DNA of 64,000 nt from NCBI GenBank assembly GCA_934662505.1, contig CAKUKE010000001.1, positions 1 through 64,000 on the forward strand. Reading direction: 5' to 3'. The notes beneath the pieces are model-generated. The model did no database searches and was not told where the DNA came from. It worked only from the letters and a program-made list of their open reading frames with translations. This stretch comes from an uncultured Clostridia bacterium (lineage in GTDB: Bacteria > Bacillota > Clostridia > Christensenellales > Aristaeellaceae). Both the position numbers and the translations under genes were made by a program. Shown piece by piece: positions 61,100 through 64,000 of this stretch. Every line of letters starts with the position of its first letter. Positions within the stretch are counted from its first letter, which is position 1.

Positions 61100-61128
61100 A
61101 TCAGACGCTGGCAATGGCCGGCGTCTGT

Positions 61129-61204
61129 GCCGATATAGCTCAGTTGGTAGAGCGGCTGATTCGTAATCATCAGGTCAAGGGTTCGAGTCCCTTTATCGGC
61201 TCCA
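61129..61204 (+). tRNA. tRNA-Thr(CGT)
   Basis: 76 nt with CCA encoded. Acceptor GCCGATA/TATCGGC; anticodon loop TTCGTAA gives CGT. The anticodon stem GCTGA/TCATC has a C28-U42 mismatch, otherwise normal. T-arm intact. Confidence 0.95.
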
Positions 61205-61207
61205 GAT

Positions 61208-61284
61208 CGAGGTGTAGCGCAGCTTGGTAGCGCGTTTGGTTCGGGACCAAAAGGTCGCTGGTTCAAATCCAGTCACCTCGACCA
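61208..61284 (+). tRNA. tRNA-Pro(CGG)
   Basis: 77 nt with CCA encoded. Acceptor CGAGGTG/CACCTCG; anticodon stem TTTGG/CCAAA with loop TTCGGGA, anticodon CGG. Three bases after tRNA-Thr. Confidence 0.96.
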
Positions 61285-61285
61285 G

Positions 61286-61312
61286 AAAACCGTGGAAATC
61301 CACGGTTTTTTT
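61286..61312 (+). terminator. Terminator of the tRNA pair
   Basis: ACCGTGG-AAAT-CCACGGT followed by seven T. Confidence 0.9.
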
Positions 61313-61483
61313 GTTTCTTCTGTTTTGCGTTGTAACCGTTTATTTGGGGCTATTATTAACGCTATTATTAACGCGGTTGTTTACGACGCGATCGATTCGC
61401 CTCCGACGAAATGTCCCGGAAAAACCGGACTTTTGGGGATGCTTTTTTTATGCTGACAGACAGCTGTCGAATAAGGCGGGATT

Positions 61484-62284
61484 TTACTGCTTATAGGTTT
61501 TGATGTACTGGGAAGGGGTATAGCCCGTTTCCCTTTTGAAAAAGCGGCAGAAATTACTGAAGTCGGAAAAACCGCACTGCTCGGCGATCAGACCGATGGG
61601 GCGTTCTGTTTCGATCAACTGTTTTTTGGCTTCTGCGATACGGCAGGACAGCAAAAAACGCATAACGGACATGCCGGTGATCTCTTTGAAGCTGTGTGAA
61701 AGCAGGGAGGGGCTGACGGATAACGCGTCGGCGATTTTCTGAAGGGTGAAGTCGGTCTGATAATGGGTGCTGAGGAGACTTTGCACGGATGAAACCATTG
61801 AAAAGGTGGAGGAAGGATAACGGGAATGATCCAGTTGGACATGGCGGTAGATATAAATCATCAACTGATGGAGCAGCAGATCGGCCATTGTTTCGTTCAG
61901 TGCACGGGCATTTTGCCTTTCGGCGATCAGTTGCTGGAAAATGCCGCGGATAAGCTCAAAGTCAGCACCGACAGCAATAACATTATTGAAATTTTTCGGT
62001 CTGTTAAGCAGCAGGGAAAAGAGCCGGGGAGGATCGGAGGACTGCATCTGCGGCTCGATTTTCAGAATGAAGCGTTCGTAGTCAGGCGTGGCGGATCGTA
62101 TGCTGTGCTGCTCAAAACGGCTCAGGATCAGTATTTCGCCGGATGAGAGCAGAAATTTCCGATTATTCAGCAGAATGTCGGCCTGTCCTTTTGTGACGAA
62201 CAACAGCTGGTGGCAATCGTGATAATGTGGACTCCCGTTGATCGGCGTACTGGAGAACTGCACGCTCTGAATGAAGGACTGCAT
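61484..62284 (-). CDS. AraC-family regulator with cupin sensor
   Basis: 266 residues. A cupin-like N-terminus (GSPHYHDCHQLLFVTKGQAD) and two C-terminal helix-turn-helices (FTLQKIADALSVSPSLLSHS; LIAEQCGFSDFSNFCRFFKR). It diverges from the old-yellow-enzyme/SDR genes and probably controls them. Confidence 0.9.
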   Translation of the reverse strand: MQSFIQSVQFSSTPINGSPHYHDCHQLLFVTKGQADILLNNRKFLLSSGEILILSRFEQHSIRSATPDYERFILKIEPQMQSSDPPRLFSLLLNRPKNFNNVIAVGADFELIRGIFQQLIAERQNARALNETMADLLLHQLMIYIYRHVQLDHSRYPSSTFSMVSSVQSLLSTHYQTDFTLQKIADALSVSPSLLSHSFKEITGMSVMRFLLSCRIAEAKKQLIETERPIGLIAEQCGFSDFSNFCRFFKRETGYTPSQYIKTYKQ

Positions 62285-62424
62285 ATTCGCTCACCTCGGA
62301 GCAAGTATATCGCTTTTTTTGAAAAAAGCAAGATTTACATAAAAATATGCAGCATGGATATAACACCTTTCCTGCAGCAGCAATATAATGACATTGTAAT
62401 TGCAGCGGTGCGGAGGAATGAAGG

Positions 62425-63753
62425 ATGCCAAACAGGGTGTACATGCATTTTGATGATTTCATTGCAGAAAACCAGCAGCAGGATACGCATATTTGCTATG
62501 GCGATGATGTGACCTCCTTGCGGGAAGAATGCGTTATAGGCAGCAAGCACTTCAGCAATCGGCTTGTGTGCCAGCCCATGGAAGGGTGCGATGGAACGTA
62601 CACCGGGGAGCCGGATGTGCTGACCCGGAGAAGATATGAGCGTTTTGCCAAAGGCGGAGCAGGCATCATATGGTACGAGGCGACCGCCGTTTTGCCGGAG
62701 GGGAGGGCAAATCCTCGGCAGCTTTATATCAACGAGGGGAATGTGGATGCGTTTGCCCGTCATGTAGAGGAGATCAGGAAGACGGCACTCAGAGAAAACG
62801 GATATGAACCGAAGATCTTCATGCAGGCGACCCATTCGGGAAGATACGCCAAGCCTGAAGGCGTGCCTGAACCGCTGATCGCGTATAATGATCCGATTTT
62901 TGAAAAGGATCAGCCGATCCCTGCAAGTCGGATCGTGACCGACGACTATCTGGATCTGGTGAAGGAAAAGCTGATCCAGGGTGCACGGCTGGCCGAAAAA
63001 GCCGGGTTTGACGGTGTGGATATCAAGTGCTGCCACCGCTATCTGAACAGCGAACTGCTCTCGGCGTATAATCGGGCGGGTAAATACGGCGGGTGCTTTG
63101 AAAACAGGACAAGGCTTCTGGTGGAAGCAGTGCAGGGCGCCATTCAAAGTACAGGATCGGGTTTTCTGGTCACTTCAAGGCTGAATGTATATGACGGATT
63201 CCCTTATCCGTACGGCTTTGGGGTACGTACGGACGGGAGCACGGAATTTGACCCCACGGAACCGATCAGGCTGATCCGGGCACTTTATGCATGCGGTGTC
63301 CGGCTGCTGAATATCTCGATGGGCAACCCTTATTTCAATCCTCATGTGAACAGGCCGTATGCAAGGGGCGCTTACGAGGCGCCGGAGCATCCGCTCGCAG
63401 GGGTCTCGAGAATGCTGAATGGGACGGCGGAGTTGAAAAAGGCTGTCCCTGAAATGAAGCTTGTATGCTCTGCCTTGTCGTTCCTTGGCGTGGCGGCGCC
63501 CAGGGTCGCGGCTGGATACATCAAGCAGGAAAAATTTGATTTTGCAGGGTTTGGAAGAACGGCGCTGGCTTATCCGGATTTTGCCAGAGATATTCTGCAA
63601 AAGGGTGAAATGGACGGCGCAAAATGCTGCGTCTGCTGCTCAAAGTGCACGCAGATCATGCGTCAAAAGGGCGGAACGCCCGGGTGCGTTGTCCGGGACG
63701 GCGCCATGTATGCGCCTGTCTATAAGAAATTCTGCGGAGGGAATGCGTCATGA
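62425..63753 (+). CDS. Old-yellow-enzyme family NADH:flavin oxidoreductase
   Basis: 442 residues: a TIM-barrel flavoprotein with RLVCQPMEGCDGTYTGEPDV, FMQATHSGRYAKPEG, CHRYLNSELLSAYNR and GKYGGCFENRTRLL. It reduces activated alkenes. Unlike short OYEs it ends in a Cys cluster (CCVCCSKCTQIMRQKG) resembling the Fe-S motif of the 2,4-dienoyl-CoA reductase subgroup. ATG 62425 follows GGAGGAATGAAGG. It overlaps the SDR start. Confidence 0.87.
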   Translation: MPNRVYMHFDDFIAENQQQDTHICYGDDVTSLREECVIGSKHFSNRLVCQPMEGCDGTYTGEPDVLTRRRYERFAKGGAGIIWYEATAVLPEGRANPRQLYINEGNVDAFARHVEEIRKTALRENGYEPKIFMQATHSGRYAKPEGVPEPLIAYNDPIFEKDQPIPASRIVTDDYLDLVKEKLIQGARLAEKAGFDGVDIKCCHRYLNSELLSAYNRAGKYGGCFENRTRLLVEAVQGAIQSTGSGFLVTSRLNVYDGFPYPYGFGVRTDGSTEFDPTEPIRLIRALYACGVRLLNISMGNPYFNPHVNRPYARGAYEAPEHPLAGVSRMLNGTAELKKAVPEMKLVCSALSFLGVAAPRVAAGYIKQEKFDFAGFGRTALAYPDFARDILQKGEMDGAKCCVCCSKCTQIMRQKGGTPGCVVRDGAMYAPVYKKFCGGNAS

Positions 63754-64000
63754 AAAAGGTTGCGATCGTTACAGGGGTTGCCGGCGGGATCGGCTATGCA
63801 ACGGCCAGAAAACTTCTTGAAAACGACATGGCGGTGGTCGGCATGGATGTGATGCCGACGTTTGAAAAGGAACTGCAGGGGGAGTTTACCTATGTTCCGG
63901 GTGATTTGAGCCGCTCGGAGTCCAGAGGCCATCTCGTCAGGGCAACGCTGGAAAAAAACGGCAGGGTGGATGTGCTCGTCAATGTTGCGGGCGTAGCGCC
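63750..64000 (+). CDS. Short-chain dehydrogenase/reductase, cut by right edge
   Basis: The first 83 residues are seen: MKKVAIVTGVAGGIGYATAR (TGxxxGIG cofactor motif) and DVLVNVAG (NNAG-like). NAD(P)-dependent; the substrate is unknown. Start overlaps the OYE stop (ATGA), so the two are coupled. Confidence 0.9.
   Translation, partial: MKKVAIVTGVAGGIGYATARKLLENDMAVVGMDVMPTFEKELQGEFTYVPGDLSRSESRGHLVRATLEKNGRVDVLVNVAGVA

Overview
The window looks like a moderately GC-rich, spore-forming, anaerobic gut member of the Clostridia, possibly Christensenellales-like (that rank is inference). Grounds: Shine-Dalgarno starts throughout, a CotF-like spore coat gene, a SCIFF peptide with its radical-SAM maturase, CIRCE control of a small heat-shock gene, and an atp operon whose c subunit carries a Na+-type binding signature.

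Region 1 (1-18.4 kb, all minus strand) is the end of an integrative and conjugative element of the Tn1549/CTn type that continues past the left edge. In transcription order it holds a small conserved protein, a phage-type antirepressor, a zinc-ribbon protein, ParB, a PAPS-reductase-like protein with a degenerate PP-loop, a RepA/DUF6017 initiator, a class B sortase, a 3215-residue thioester/Cna-B surface protein, a CD1845-like membrane protein, PcfB, the VirD4 coupling ATPase and a shortened Maff2 protein. It stops against the tail of a tyrosine recombinase gene, next to the 3' end of tRNA-Ser(CGA).

Region 2 (18.7-25.3 kb): tRNA-Ser; an 850-base gene-poor stretch with a consensus minus-strand promoter and no credible ORF; a SnoaL-LytTR regulator; a glycolipid glycosyltransferase; and a TetR-DUF998-GNAT-Vat operon with a 24-bp palindromic operator.

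Region 3 (25.5-31.5 kb, minus): a compact operon rimO-pgsA-cinA(C-terminal domain)-recA-znuC-znuB, plus a CmpB-type membrane protein upstream.

Region 4 (32-43.1 kb): aminoglycoside-phosphotransferase-like kinase, CIRCE-controlled Hsp20, alpha/beta hydrolase, PlsY-like acyltransferase, CotF-like coat protein, an atypical membrane pyrophosphatase, small regulators with clear palindromes, GAPDH and an AraC regulator.

Region 5 (43.2-50.1 kb): complete F-type ATP synthase operon atpIBEFHAGDC, with a two-carboxylate c subunit and a short epsilon subunit.

Region 6 (50.2-64 kb): MFS transporter, cell-wall amidase, NlpC/P60 protein, the SCIFF cluster (scfA-scfB-decarboxylase-PHP), DUF4434 protein and FAD oxidoreductase on divergent promoters, tRNA-Thr and tRNA-Pro, and an AraC regulator divergent from an old-yellow-enzyme/SDR pair cut by the right edge.

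The most interesting points are the ICE-borne giant thioester adhesin with its own sortase and an unusual sorting signal, the ParB/PAPS-reductase-like pair with a 29-bp palindrome inside parB, the orphan promoter near 19.37 kb, and the Na+-type ATP synthase rotor beside an atypical membrane pyrophosphatase. All calls come from reading the sequence; no searches were run.
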